A DNA stretch of 28,998 bases from a virus, in the IMG/VR virus record IMGVR_UViG_3300008116_000189, positions 1-28,998 of that record, one strand, 5' to 3'. A program made the translations under genes and the position numbers. The notes below the pieces were generated by a model, which saw nothing but the letters and a program-made list of their open reading frames with translations, was not told where the DNA came from and made no database searches. Positions 20,627 to 28,998 of the stretch are shown in pieces. How positions within the stretch are numbered: the stretch's first letter is position 1; the number at the start of each line of letters is the position of its first letter.

Positions 20627-21433
20627 ATGGCGAGCGATAAAGCGTTTAGAGACGAAGAAGCAGCGTATAATGCTTTAAAAAAGAAATTGGGATCCACCGC
20701 TGTAACTTTTCAAGAGCCTGCAGGCGCGGATGCTGGGTTTCCTGACTTCGGTTTCACACTTTCCCTCCCAATGGGTAAAGTAGATCTTCATATTGAGTAT
20801 AAAAATAGTTCAACGGCGCAGATGGGTAGTATGCGTGATTGGATTTTTAATGGTGATTCTTTCTCCACAAATGATAAAAATAATGAGGAAAAAGCAGATT
20901 TGATCCACATTATGAATAATACTCAAACTGCTATAACGAATGGTAAACGTCTACTAAAAGATCTTCAAACATATGCTACTAAAGATATAAAGACTATAAG
21001 TTCAGGGTCTATGACTGTGATCAAAGATCAAGCTCTTCGCCGGGCAGCGCTAGTTTCTTTTGCAAACAATACTAAGAACTATCAAATTGCGAATATTACT
21101 GATTCATCGCTCGGAGACGGTATCTTAACCCATTACAAGAAAAAGTTTAATAAGTCAAAAAGAACTACACGCGCCAAAGGGCATGTGTTGATTATGATGA
21201 TTAAGGATGAGATTTGGTATGTGGATAAGTCGGGTGTAGATGATGCTACAATGAAACAGATCTCGAGTATACTTGGTGTAAGGACTATTAATAAGCTATC
21301 AGGGTTAACAGCCAATCTTGAAGTTAGAATTCAGCCTAGAGGTTTGAGCAGCTCTAATAAACCGGTTTCAATAGATGTTATGGCGAGCTTCCGTCTCAAA
21401 GGAAAACCGACAGGCGGCATAACAGTAATTTAA
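20627..21433 (+). CDS. Putative PD-(D/E)XK nuclease-like protein (268 aa)
   Basis: The first 60 residues fit the core of this nuclease fold: a helix (FRDEEAAYNALKKKLG), then GADAGFPDFGFTL with PD at 39-40, then KVDLHIEYKNSS with E57-x-K59. That is the D...ExK signature seen in restriction enzymes and resolvases. The remaining 200 residues are unrecognised. The start at 20627 has AGGGG 12 nt upstream, a long spacing. It has its own late promoter, so a packaging, repair or virion-delivered role is possible. Assignment rests on a short motif and could be wrong. Confidence 0.6.
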   Translation: MASDKAFRDEEAAYNALKKKLGSTAVTFQEPAGADAGFPDFGFTLSLPMGKVDLHIEYKNSSTAQMGSMRDWIFNGDSFSTNDKNNEEKADLIHIMNNTQTAITNGKRLLKDLQTYATKDIKTISSGSMTVIKDQALRRAALVSFANNTKNYQIANITDSSLGDGILTHYKKKFNKSKRTTRAKGHVLIMMIKDEIWYVDKSGVDDATMKQISSILGVRTINKLSGLTANLEVRIQPRGLSSSNKPVSIDVMASFRLKGKPTGGITVI

Positions 21434-21436
21434 CAG

Positions 21437-21465
21437 TTGCCTTTTTTCTCATAATAAGATATAAG
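21437..21465 (+). promoter_or_regulatory. Promoter cassette, copy 5
   Basis: TTTAACAG flank including the upstream stop codon, TTGCCT (21437-21442), 17-nt spacer, TATAAG (21460-21465). The following ATG begins 5 nt later, as at copy 1. Confidence 0.75.
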
Positions 21466-21470
21466 AAGAT

Positions 21471-22073
21471 ATGGAAAGAAAACGCTTTAAAGAATTTATA
21501 GGTTCAGGTACGCTCACGATCTTTGATATCGATGAGACGCTCTTTCATACTAAGGCTAAGGTAGCCGTTATGAAAGGCGATAAGGTTGTTCGGATGCTGG
21601 ATAATCAGGAGTTTAATACCTACAAGCTGAAGAAGGGCGAGTCGTTTGACTTCCGTGAATTCCGCTCTGCAGAAGTATTTCGTCGTACTTCCACACCCAT
21701 AGTACGCATGGTTGAAAAAGCCAAGGCGATTGTTAAGGCTAAGAATAATGCAGCTAGTCGTGCTATTATCGTTACTGCTCGTGCTGACTTCGATGACAAG
21801 GAAATGTTTCTTCAGACATTTAGGGATCACGGTATTCCAATTGATCAGATGCACGTTGAGCGCTCCGGTAACCTCGGCCTGGGGTCGCCTGCAGAAGCAA
21901 AGAAAGTCGTGTTTAGAAAATACCTAAATACTAAGAACTATATTAAAACACGCCTATATGATGATGCTATGTCAAACCTCAAAGCGTTTCTCGAACTGCA
22001 AAGTGAGTATCCAGGCGTTACTTTTGAAGCGTGGTTTGTAAAGCCGGATGGTTCTGTACAGAGGATTAAATGA
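21471..22073 (+). CDS. HAD-superfamily phosphatase (200 aa)
   Basis: All four HAD motifs are present: FDIDET (D19 nucleophile, D21), VTARADFDD (T102), a lysine in the KKVVFRKYL segment, and YDDAMSNLKAF (D164, D165). The layout resembles the 3'-phosphatase domain of T4 polynucleotide kinase and related acid phosphatases, but no kinase domain is attached. The substrate is unknown. The ATG at 21471 lies 5 nt after the promoter -10 box, with no Shine-Dalgarno, so the message may be leaderless; no other ATG precedes motif I. It is coupled by ATGA to the KxDG gene. Confidence 0.88.
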   Translation: MERKRFKEFIGSGTLTIFDIDETLFHTKAKVAVMKGDKVVRMLDNQEFNTYKLKKGESFDFREFRSAEVFRRTSTPIVRMVEKAKAIVKAKNNAASRAIIVTARADFDDKEMFLQTFRDHGIPIDQMHVERSGNLGLGSPAEAKKVVFRKYLNTKNYIKTRLYDDAMSNLKAFLELQSEYPGVTFEAWFVKPDGSVQRIK

Positions 22074-23260
22074 AGAAGTTTACTAGTTTCCTGAGAGAGA
22101 TGACTGAGGCAGATGAGAAGAAACTCAAACATCTTGAGCACCTAGAAGATCATCCAATCAACGCTGGTAAAGAAGGCGTTGATCATGCCATGAATAATCT
22201 GCTTGACGTTCATCGTAAGCTTCGTGGACGTGAAAACGATACTAAGATTACTATGAAGTATGATGGTTCACCTTCGGTTGTTTTTGGCCATCATCCACAG
22301 ACAGGTAAGTTCTTTGTAGCTTCCAAGTCCGTATTTAATAAGAATCCTAAGCTCAATTATACTGATGAAGATATCGAGAAGAACCATGGGCATGCCCCTG
22401 GTCTTGTTGAGAAGCTGAAGCATGCATTGAAACATCTTCCTAAGGTAGTACCACCGCGTGGTGTGTACCAGGGTGATATCATGCATACAGCTGGTGATGT
22501 TCAAGAACATGGCCATAAGGTATCGTTCACTCCAAACACAATCACATACTCAGCTAAGAAGTCTTCCCCTCAGGGTAAGGCTGCTTTGGCGTCTAAGATT
22601 GGTGTAGCTGTTCATACAGCCTACAAGGGTGATAATCTCGAAGATATGGAAGCGCAATACGCTCCAGATCTTTCGCATTTCGGTAATCATAAAGACGTAC
22701 ATCTGATCTCTACAGAGCATGATCTATCTCAGATTGATTACAAGAAAGAGAATCAAGAAAATTTTAATAAGCATATTAAAGAAGCACAGCGAGTCGCTCG
22801 TCAGATTCCAGCTGAAGGCCATGATGCTATCAGTGCTCATAGAATTCCACTTAAGACTTATATCAACTCAACTGTACGCACTGGTACCTCACCAGACGTA
22901 GAGGGCTTTATGGCTCACTATAAGAACGCTCATCAGAAGGGCATTGATAAGGTTAAAACACCTAAAGCAAAGGAAGCTAAGACTGTTGAGATGCAGCGCG
23001 CACTTCAGCATGTACTGGATAACAAGCATCACTTCCATAATATTCTACAGCTGCATAGTCATATGCAGAAAGCTAAGGATGCACTAACACATGCATTGTC
23101 TTCTAATGCTGAGTTTGACCATCATATTGCTGGTAAAAAAGCTAAGCCGGAAGGATTCGTAGTAGTCCGTAATAACAGACCGACCAAGTTTGTTGACCGT
23201 GCTGAGTTCTCAGCTGCTAACTTTAATAGACCAGCTCCTGGAGCAGAAAAAGATGGCTAA
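22070..23260 (+). CDS. DUF6267-type protein with KxDG nucleotidyltransferase motif (396 aa)
   Basis: ITMKYDGSPSVVFG (K63, D65, G66) is like motif I of ATP-dependent ligases and capping enzymes, in which the Lys takes AMP or GMP. FFVASKSVFNKNPK, GVYQGDIMH near residue 131 (motif III-like) and KPEGFVVVRN near 360 (motif IV-like) follow in the expected order. I recall this as the DUF6267 family of T4-like phages, with no established activity; the family name is from memory. The N terminus KKFTSFLREMTEAD resembles a T4 capsid-targeting propeptide. The middle is rich in His and Lys. The gene overlaps the HAD gene by ATGA and the NMNAT-like gene by 8 nt. Confidence 0.8.
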   Translation: MKKFTSFLREMTEADEKKLKHLEHLEDHPINAGKEGVDHAMNNLLDVHRKLRGRENDTKITMKYDGSPSVVFGHHPQTGKFFVASKSVFNKNPKLNYTDEDIEKNHGHAPGLVEKLKHALKHLPKVVPPRGVYQGDIMHTAGDVQEHGHKVSFTPNTITYSAKKSSPQGKAALASKIGVAVHTAYKGDNLEDMEAQYAPDLSHFGNHKDVHLISTEHDLSQIDYKKENQENFNKHIKEAQRVARQIPAEGHDAISAHRIPLKTYINSTVRTGTSPDVEGFMAHYKNAHQKGIDKVKTPKAKEAKTVEMQRALQHVLDNKHHFHNILQLHSHMQKAKDALTHALSSNAEFDHHIAGKKAKPEGFVVVRNNRPTKFVDRAEFSAANFNRPAPGAEKDG

Positions 23261-23873
23261 AGATAAAAAGATTGTAACTGCTTTCGGTAGAATGAACCCT
23301 CCTACAACAGGTCACCAGAAGCTGATTGATGCTGTTCTGAATAAGGCTAAGGCTGAAGACGCTGATCACGACATTCGTCTTTCGCATTCACAGGACGCTA
23401 AGAAGAATCCTCTTTCTCAAGAGCAGAAGCTTCATCATGCTCGTAAGATGTTTCCGGGAGTAAACTTCTCTGGTTCATCAAAGGAACAGCCATCGTTTAT
23501 TCATCATCTCAAGGACCTTCACTCTAAGGGCTATACGCACGTAACGATGATTGCAGGTTCGGATCGCGTACCTGAATATCAGAAAATTGCTGATAAGTAT
23601 AATAAGGATCCTAAAGAGGGTGGTGAGTTTCACTTTAAGTCTATCAATATTCATTCAGCGGGGCATAGAGATCCTGACGCAGAAGGTACCGAGGGTATGT
23701 CTGCCTCTAAGATGAGAGGCCATGCTCAAGAAGGTAATTATCACTCTTTTAAGTCTGGACTTCCTTCGCATGTATCTCATGAGCATGCTAAGGAACTTTA
23801 CGATCATGTACGCCAGGGTATGGGTCTCAAGGAATCATATATAAGAAAATTCAGATCTTGGCTAATGGGATAA
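23253..23873 (+). CDS. NMNAT-like nucleotidyltransferase (206 aa)
   Basis: FGRMNPPTTGHQKLIDAV carries the T/HxGH motif (H21) of nicotinamide-nucleotide and related adenylyltransferases; IRLSHSQDAKKNPLS, MIAGSDRVPEYQKI and GMSASKMRGHA (an SSTxxR-like end motif) complete the family. The same protein is widespread in T4-like phages beside the KxDG gene, in my recollection. It may make a dinucleotide or an activated sugar; the natural substrate is not clear. The start at 23253 overlaps the preceding stop; codons before it (from 23190) lie in the upstream gene. Confidence 0.85.
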   Translation: MAKDKKIVTAFGRMNPPTTGHQKLIDAVLNKAKAEDADHDIRLSHSQDAKKNPLSQEQKLHHARKMFPGVNFSGSSKEQPSFIHHLKDLHSKGYTHVTMIAGSDRVPEYQKIADKYNKDPKEGGEFHFKSINIHSAGHRDPDAEGTEGMSASKMRGHAQEGNYHSFKSGLPSHVSHEHAKELYDHVRQGMGLKESYIRKFRSWLMG

Positions 23874-23876
23874 AAT

Positions 23877-25196
23877 ATGGCACAGTGGCGCACTGACAGT
23901 TACGAATTTAAACAGCCGCATAACGTTCATCTATATGAAATAGGTATGACTGCCGATATCTACGGCAACCCTGTCGACGGATCTAATCCTACAGGGATGG
24001 CTGTTGATGCGTTCGGTAGAGCCAGATCTTCTCAGCCACTCACACTATTTGATTCATTCCACAAATACAGAGATAACGGTAGAATCAATCAATCTAATTC
24101 TGCTACTGGCGCTGCTTCGACACATAACGCTAATGCTGGTTTAATTGAGTGTACTCTTAATACTACAGCAAACTCTTTCCTGTATAGAGAATCTTCGCGC
24201 GTATTTGCTTATCAGCCAGGTAAGTCATTACAGATTCTTCAAACCTATGTCATGGCTCCACACAAGACCAATCTCAGACAGAGATATGGTTACTTTAGCA
24301 CTACCAATGGAATCTTCTTGGAGCAAGATGATAATGGAATTTGCTGGGTAGAAAGAAGTACTTCAGGTGGTAATGGAGTTCAAGAAACTAGAGTTTACCA
24401 ACAGAATTGGTCGCAGGATAGATTAGATGGTACAGGACCATCTAGAAAAACTCTCGATCTTTCGAAAGCTCAAATTCAATTCCTTGATATTGAATGGCTC
24501 GGCCTTGGTACTGTTAGATGTGGATTTGTTATTGATGGTAAGCTAATTCACTGCCATTCATTCCACCACGCGAATCTTATTACATCCACATATATGGCCA
24601 CAGCGTGTTTACCGGTAAGAGCTGAGATTCAGAATGTCGGTACTACAGCCAGCAACTCTACTCTCAAGATTGTATGCTCTACTGTTATTTCAGAAGGTGG
24701 TTATGAATTAAGAGGAAGATCCAGATCTATCGGTATACCGATTACAACGCCAAAGGATCTTCCGACTGCTGGTACCTTTGTTCCCATTATCTCAATTCGT
24801 GTAAGAGACGCATACTCTGACGCTATTGTTATTCCAACAGACGTGGAATTCTTTGGCGTATCTAACAATACGCGATATAGATATAAGATCGTTGCTGGTG
24901 GTACATTAACAGGTGCCAGCTGGCAGGATGTTAATACAGCTGAGTCTTCTGTAGAATATGATATTACTGCTACCTCTATTTCAGGTGGTAGAGACTTACA
25001 GATGGGCTATGTTAATATCGCAGCCGGTGCTGGGGGCACTACAATCAATCTTTCAGGCGAAGGATTGTTTGCTTATCAATTGGAGAGAAATTCATTTTTA
25101 GCTAGCGATAGAGGGGTAGTATTTTCGTTAGTAGCTACCGGCGCAGCTAACGGTGATGATGCACTTGGTTCAATTACCTTTCAAGAGATAACATAA
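23877..25196 (+). CDS. Virion structural protein, T4-like cyanophage type (439 aa)
   Basis: The sequence is beta-rich and closely resembles a virion protein I recall from cyanophages and related T4-like phages: PGKSLQILQTYVMAPHKTN, RQRYGYFSTTNGIFLEQD, KTLDLSKAQIQFLDIEWLGL and VRCGFVIDGKLIHCHSFHHAN. It is probably part of the tail or baseplate/fibre region, since collagen-like fibre genes follow. The exact place in the virion is not known to me. It lies 3 nt after the nucleotidyltransferase gene. There is no signal peptide. Confidence 0.8.
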   Translation: MAQWRTDSYEFKQPHNVHLYEIGMTADIYGNPVDGSNPTGMAVDAFGRARSSQPLTLFDSFHKYRDNGRINQSNSATGAASTHNANAGLIECTLNTTANSFLYRESSRVFAYQPGKSLQILQTYVMAPHKTNLRQRYGYFSTTNGIFLEQDDNGICWVERSTSGGNGVQETRVYQQNWSQDRLDGTGPSRKTLDLSKAQIQFLDIEWLGLGTVRCGFVIDGKLIHCHSFHHANLITSTYMATACLPVRAEIQNVGTTASNSTLKIVCSTVISEGGYELRGRSRSIGIPITTPKDLPTAGTFVPIISIRVRDAYSDAIVIPTDVEFFGVSNNTRYRYKIVAGGTLTGASWQDVNTAESSVEYDITATSISGGRDLQMGYVNIAAGAGGTTINLSGEGLFAYQLERNSFLASDRGVVFSLVATGAANGDDALGSITFQEIT

Positions 25197-25199
25197 ATA
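25192..25199 (+). promoter_or_regulatory. Late-promoter-like box CATAAATA
   Basis: One mismatch from TATAAATA, overlapping the upstream stop codon, 28 nt before the ATG at 25228. It is the likely start of the fibre transcript. Confidence 0.4.
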
Positions 25200-25227
25200 A
25201 TAAAAATAATAAACCTAGGGAATAACC

Positions 25228-25572
25228 ATGTCTGCCGCTACTACAGTTAATCTTGTTGTCAATCAGAAAGCCAGCTTCGAAGTAACATTCAATGTGCTCA
25301 ATAGTAATAGTGCGCCGCTAAACCTGACCGGTTATTACGCGAACGCTAAGTTCAAAGCAGATATCACAGCGCCTGATTCTACAGCTGTAGCTTTCCAAAC
25401 ATCTTTTGCTAATGCAAGTAACGGATCAGTTACTATTGCTCTTACACCTGATCAGACAGCTGATATGCAGGTTGGTCGCTACGTATATGACGTAGCTATA
25501 ACAAATTCTGCTACAAACTTCAAAACCAGAATCGTTGAAGGTAAGGTTATCGTGAGCGGGGGCGTTGCTTAA
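25228..25572 (+). CDS. Beta-sandwich virion accessory protein (114 aa)
   Basis: An all-beta sequence with the pattern [53 protein letters not shown] and [13 protein letters not shown]. It resembles the Ig-like/BppU N-terminal domain seen in phage baseplate and fibre proteins. TAATG overlap with the collagen-like gene suggests that it forms the adaptor or base of the fibre. CTAGGGA lies about 8 nt upstream of the ATG. Confidence 0.7.
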   Translation: MSAATTVNLVVNQKASFEVTFNVLNSNSAPLNLTGYYANAKFKADITAPDSTAVAFQTSFANASNGSVTIALTPDQTADMQVGRYVYDVAITNSATNFKTRIVEGKVIVSGGVA

Positions 25573-28500
25573 TGTCCGATTTCGAGACTGTAACGCTTTC
25601 CGATGGCGAATCCATCACTATCGGGTCCGTTACAAGTAGAACAGAAATTACAGTCGGCGTTGCAACGGAAGGCGATGTAGCTGAGGTTTCCGCCTCTAGT
25701 GGTGTGGAAGGTCCTCGCGGTTATGCTGGTTCACGCGGCGATACCGGCTATGACGGTTCGCGCGGCTCTCTCGGCTATACAGGCTCTATCGGTCCAATTG
25801 GGTACTCAGGTTCGCGTGGCGCGCAAGGCGCTCAGGGTGTTCAGGGGACGCAAGGTGTCCAAGGTGCACCAGGTTATACAGGCTCTCAAGGACAACAGGG
25901 CGCTCAAGGTGTACAGGGTATCATCGGTCCTCAAGGTCCTCAAGGCGTAACCGGTTTTACTGGATCAAGAGGCGATACAGGTTACGCTGGTTCACGCGGC
26001 GATACAGGTTATGATGGCTCAAAAGGCGATTCAGGTTACGCAGGCTCACGCGGGGATATAGGGTACAGTGGCTCCATAGGGGATATAGGTTATACCGGTT
26101 CGCAAGGCGAACTAGGGTATACCGGTTCTAAAGGCGATACAGGCTATGATGGGTCTAGAGGCGATACAGGCTACGATGGTTCTAAGGGTGATCTAGGGTA
26201 TACAGGCTCTAAAGGTGAGCGTGGTGACTTCGGCGGCGCTTCTTTCTATTATAAGTTTGATACAGAACTAGATCCTGAATTAGTAGCTAACGGGTTCGTA
26301 TTATTCAACAATACGAGCTTGAACTTAGCTAATACCATGAGTATAAGCATTTTTGATAAAAATGCAACGGATATTTCATCGTTTATTCAAACAATCGATG
26401 ACTCTACATCAGATATTAAAGGTACAATCAAGGTAACAAGTGAAGCAAATACACTTGTTTATACTATCTTTAATATTACAAGTTCTCATACTAATCACGG
26501 CAACCACTATGATGTTCCTGTTGCCTATGTTACTGGTGTCACAACGCCGCTAGATGACAATAGCAATACTATTATTTCATTCCTAGTTACAGGTGATCGC
26601 GGTGATACCGGTTATGTAGGTTCAACCGGCTACATCGGCTCAAAGGGCGATACCGGTTATGACGGCTCTAAGGGTGAAACCGGCTATGACGGTTCAAAGG
26701 GTGACACAGGGTATGCTGGGTCAAAGGGTGATACCGGGTATGATGGTTCACGCGGCGATCTAGGGTATACCGGTTCAGCAGGCTATCTCGGATCATTTGG
26801 ATATACCGGCTCAACAGGCTATGTAGGTTCAACAGGTACAGTTACACCAAGCAATACAGCCCCGGTTTCTTCATACGATGGTATGATCTGGTATGACAGT
26901 GAGACTGGTAAATCATACTTCCAATACAACGATGGTACATCCACACAGTGGGTTCTATTCGCTGATCCTACAGTTACAGACGGTAAAGATGGTTATGTAG
27001 GCTCTGTAGGTTATGCAGGGTCTACTGGTGCTGTAGGATATGCTGGATCGCGCGGATTCACAGGCTATGTTGGATCTCAAGGATTTGTTGGCTCGTCAGG
27101 CGCGTTCGGTTATACTGGCTCGATCGGTATAGGTTATGCTGGCTCTCAGGGACCTCAAGGTGCGCAAGGAGCAGCTGGTTATACCGGCTCACAGGGCGCT
27201 CAAGGGCAGCAAGGTGCTCAAGGTCGTCAAGGCGCCACAGGTCCTCAAGGTGTACAAGGACCTATTGGATATACCGGATCACAAGGGCTGCAGGGAGCGC
27301 AAGGCGCTCAGGGTGTTCAGGGTGCGCAAGGCGCTCAGGGTGTTCAGGGTGCTACAGGTTACACGGGCTCGCAAGGTGCGCAGGGTCAACAGGGTGCGCA
27401 AGGTACAATAGGCGCTCAAGGATCTATTGGTGCTACAGGATACACTGGTTCGCAAGGCGCCCAAGGTGCGCAAGGCGTTCAGGGTGTAGTAGGTGCACAA
27501 GGTGCGCAAGGTGCTCTCGGCCCTACCGGCCCTCAGGGTGTTCAAGGCGCAATTGGTTACACCGGCTCACAAGGGCTTCAAGGCGCTCAGGGCGTACAAG
27601 GTGCACAAGGTGCCCAAGGCGCGCAAGGTGCTATCGGTCTAACTGGTTACGATGGATCGCAGGGGCTCCAAGGCGCTCAAGGCGCTCAAGGTGTTGTTGG
27701 TGCGCAAGGCGCTCAAGGTGCAACCGGTTACGTTGGTTCACAAGGGCTTCAAGGCGCTCAAGGGACTCAAGGTGTGCAGGGTGCTACCGGTTATACCGGT
27801 TCGCAGGGTCTACAGGGGCAGCAAGGCGCGCTAGGCTATACCGGTTCGCAGGGGCTTCAAGGTCAGCAGGGCGCTCTAGGCTATACTGGCTCCCAGGGTC
27901 TACAGGGACAACAAGGCGCTCTAGGATATACCGGCTCACAGGGGCTTCAGGGAGCGCAAGGCGCAACCGGTTATACTGGATCCCAAGGTCTACAAGGACA
28001 GCAAGGCGCCCAAGGCGTTCAAGGTGCGCAGGGTGCGCAAGGCGTTCAGGGTGCAACTGGATATACAGGCTCGCAAGGTCTGCAGGGTGTACAAGGTTCT
28101 ATCGGTCCTACAGGATATGTCGGTTCGCAAGGGCTTCAGGGCGCTCAGGGTGTACAAGGTGCTACAGGCGCTGCTGGTACATCTGTCAATATTGAAGGCT
28201 CTGTTTCAACATTTACAAACCTACCAGGCTATCCCAGCTCTTATACCGGTGAAATCGGTGATGGTTACATCACTCAGGATACCGGGCATCTATGGGTATG
28301 GGATGGTGATTCCTGGAACGATGTAGGTCTCATTGTAGGCTATACCGGCTCGACAGGTGCTCAAGGTCCGCAGGGTATTCAAGGGGCAGCAGGAGCTCAG
28401 GGTGTTCAAGGCGCGGTAGGCGCACAGGGCGTTCAGGGTGCAACAGGCTATGTTGGTTCCCAAGGTCTGCAGGGAGCCCAGGGTACACAAGGCGTTCAGG

Positions 28501-28998
28501 GTGCAACTGGTTATGTCGGTTCGCAGGGGCTTCAAGGCGCACAGGGTGTACAAGGTGCTGTAGGTGCGCAGGGCTCTATCGGCGCGCAAGGCCCTATCGG
28601 GTATACAGGTTCACAAGGGCTACAAGGTGCCCAGGGCGTTCAAGGCGCTGTTGGTGCTCAGGGCGTTCAAGGTGCTCAGGGCGCATTAGGTTATACCGGC
28701 TCGCAGGGGCTACAAGGAGCCCAGGGTGTCCAAGGCGCACAGGGCGCACAGGGAGCACAAGGTGCTGTCGGCGCTCAGGGAGCACAAGGAGCCCAAGGTG
28801 CTATTGGATACACTGGATCGCAAGGGCTACAAGGAGCTCAAGGACAGCAGGGTGCAATCGGTTACACCGGATCACAGGGCCTGCAAGGTGCACAAGGTAC
28901 GCAAGGGGTACAAGGCGCCCTAGGCTATACCGGTTCGCAAGGTCTGCAGGGTGCGCAAGGTTTAATTGGCTATACTGGATCGCAAGGACTGCAGGGTG
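25572..28998 (+). CDS. Giant collagen-like tail fibre, 3' end outside window (>=1142 aa)
   Basis: The frame is open from ATG 25572 to the right edge. A short N-terminal domain (about 1-45) is followed by Gly-X-Y repeats. The first block is charged ([10 protein letters not shown] and GSRGDTGY types). Later blocks are dominated by GAQGVQG and [10 protein letters not shown]. Proline is rare, unlike in animal collagen. Three non-collagen inserts interrupt the repeat: about 221-339 (26230-26590), about 423-473 with [19 protein letters not shown], and about 870-921 with [20 protein letters not shown]; the last two look like small W-rich carbohydrate-binding or spacer modules. Trimeric fibre function is inferred. 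The Thr/Ser content makes glycosylation conceivable. Confidence 0.92.
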   Translation, partial: MSDFETVTLSDGESITIGSVTSRTEITVGVATEGDVAEVSASSGVEGPRGYAGSRGDTGYDGSRGSLGYTGSIGPIGYSGSRGAQGAQGVQGTQGVQGAPGYTGSQGQQGAQGVQGIIGPQGPQGVTGFTGSRGDTGYAGSRGDTGYDGSKGDSGYAGSRGDIGYSGSIGDIGYTGSQGELGYTGSKGDTGYDGSRGDTGYDGSKGDLGYTGSKGERGDFGGASFYYKFDTELDPELVANGFVLFNNTSLNLANTMSISIFDKNATDISSFIQTIDDSTSDIKGTIKVTSEANTLVYTIFNITSSHTNHGNHYDVPVAYVTGVTTPLDDNSNTIISFLVTGDRGDTGYVGSTGYIGSKGDTGYDGSKGETGYDGSKGDTGYAGSKGDTGYDGSRGDLGYTGSAGYLGSFGYTGSTGYVGSTGTVTPSNTAPVSSYDGMIWYDSETGKSYFQYNDGTSTQWVLFADPTVTDGKDGYVGSVGYAGSTGAVGYAGSRGFTGYVGSQGFVGSSGAFGYTGSIGIGYAGSQGPQGAQGAAGYTGSQGAQGQQGAQGRQGATGPQGVQGPIGYTGSQGLQGAQGAQGVQGAQGAQGVQGATGYTGSQGAQGQQGAQGTIGAQGSIGATGYTGSQGAQGAQGVQGVVGAQGAQGALGPTGPQGVQGAIGYTGSQGLQGAQGVQGAQGAQGAQGAIGLTGYDGSQGLQGAQGAQGVVGAQGAQGATGYVGSQGLQGAQGTQGVQGATGYTGSQGLQGQQGALGYTGSQGLQGQQGALGYTGSQGLQGQQGALGYTGSQGLQGAQGATGYTGSQGLQGQQGAQGVQGAQGAQGVQGATGYTGSQGLQGVQGSIGPTGYVGSQGLQGAQGVQGATGAAGTSVNIEGSVSTFTNLPGYPSSYTGEIGDGYITQDTGHLWVWDGDSWNDVGLIVGYTGSTGAQGPQGIQGAAGAQGVQGAVGAQGVQGATGYVGSQGLQGAQGTQGVQGATGYVGSQGLQGAQGVQGAVGAQGSIGAQGPIGYTGSQGLQGAQGVQGAVGAQGVQGAQGALGYTGSQGLQGAQGVQGAQGAQGAQGAVGAQGAQGAQGAIGYTGSQGLQGAQGQQGAIGYTGSQGLQGAQGTQGVQGALGYTGSQGLQGAQGLIGYTGSQGLQG
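27789..28013 (+). repeat. Five tandem 45-nt units in the collagen-like gene
   Basis: Units at 27789, 27834, 27879, 27924 and 27969 each encode the 15-residue [10 protein letters not shown]-xQGAx. Units 1-3 are identical in protein but differ at many third codon positions; units 4-5 vary at the last residues. It is part of the wider Gly-X-Y repeat array. Confidence 0.85.

Noticed and set aside
25699-28923. Numerous short frames on both strands within the collagen-like gene
   Set aside because: The repeat sequence leaves other frames open by chance; they give Val/Lys/Leu/Arg-rich or Thr/Leu/Arg-rich repeats with no signals. The true frame runs through from 25572 to the edge.
25690-28998. Possible CRISPR-like repeats
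   Set aside because: The repetition is coding Gly-X-Y triplets with period 9 and 45 nt, not identical repeats with unique spacers.
1-28998. tRNA genes
   Set aside because: I looked for tRNA-like arms (GGTTCGANNCC T-loop with a CCA or acceptor match) and saw none. A covariance-model scan would settle it.

Overview
The window looks like a piece of a large contractile-tailed phage (Caudoviricetes) related to the T4 superfamily. The evidence is a T4-type replication block in T4-like order (family B DNA polymerase gp43, UvsX recombinase, DnaB-type helicase gp41), T4-type late promoter boxes (TATAAATA), and genes I associate with T4-like cyanophages and rhizobial phages: a small heat-shock protein, dCMP deaminase, a KxDG protein of the DUF6267 type, an NMNAT-like nucleotidyltransferase and a conserved virion protein. 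The lysis enzyme cuts peptidoglycan, so the host is a bacterium, most likely Gram-negative. An alphaproteobacterial host is possible, but the sequence does not prove it. I see no tRNA, rRNA, CRISPR array or insertion sequence.

Layout. 1-4535 (+): densely overlapping small genes, including the end of an HExxH metalloprotein, a calcineurin-like phosphoesterase, dCMP deaminase and a small heat-shock protein. 4569-6211 (-): a lysis cassette (probable holin, then an M15 peptidase + GH19 endolysin) facing the preceding genes across a bidirectional terminator. 6285-11742 (+): polymerase, UvsX and helicase with two small genes between them. 11785-16184 (+): many small, mostly unrecognised proteins, a GIY-YIG homing endonuclease and a cytidylyltransferase. 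16195-19554 (+): a sugar operon (two glycosyltransferase-like proteins, an FkbM methyltransferase and UDP-galactopyranose mutase). 19550-23873 (+): a conserved phage protein with an apparent ATT start, a late small protein, a PD-(D/E)XK-like protein, a HAD phosphatase, a KxDG ligase-like protein and an NMNAT-like enzyme. 23877-28998 (+): virion proteins, ending in a very long collagen-like fibre that runs off the window.

How the genes fit together. Two promoter classes are visible. A host-sigma70-like cassette (AACAGTTGC, 17-nt spacer, TATAAG) recurs five times plus one degenerate copy, often overlapping the stop codon of the gene before it; it probably drives early or middle genes. TATAAATA boxes stand before the homing endonuclease, two genes around 20.1-20.6 kb and, as a variant, the fibre genes, and probably drive late genes. 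Regulatory details worth attention are a ROSE-like hairpin that pairs with the Shine-Dalgarno of the heat-shock gene, and two genes whose ATG lies only 5 nt after the -10 box, which implies leaderless mRNA.

The most interesting larger units are the sugar operon, which could decorate the Thr/Ser-rich collagen-like fibre or another phage or host target; the HAD / KxDG / NMNAT-like trio; and two proteins whose N termini resemble T4 capsid-targeting propeptides.
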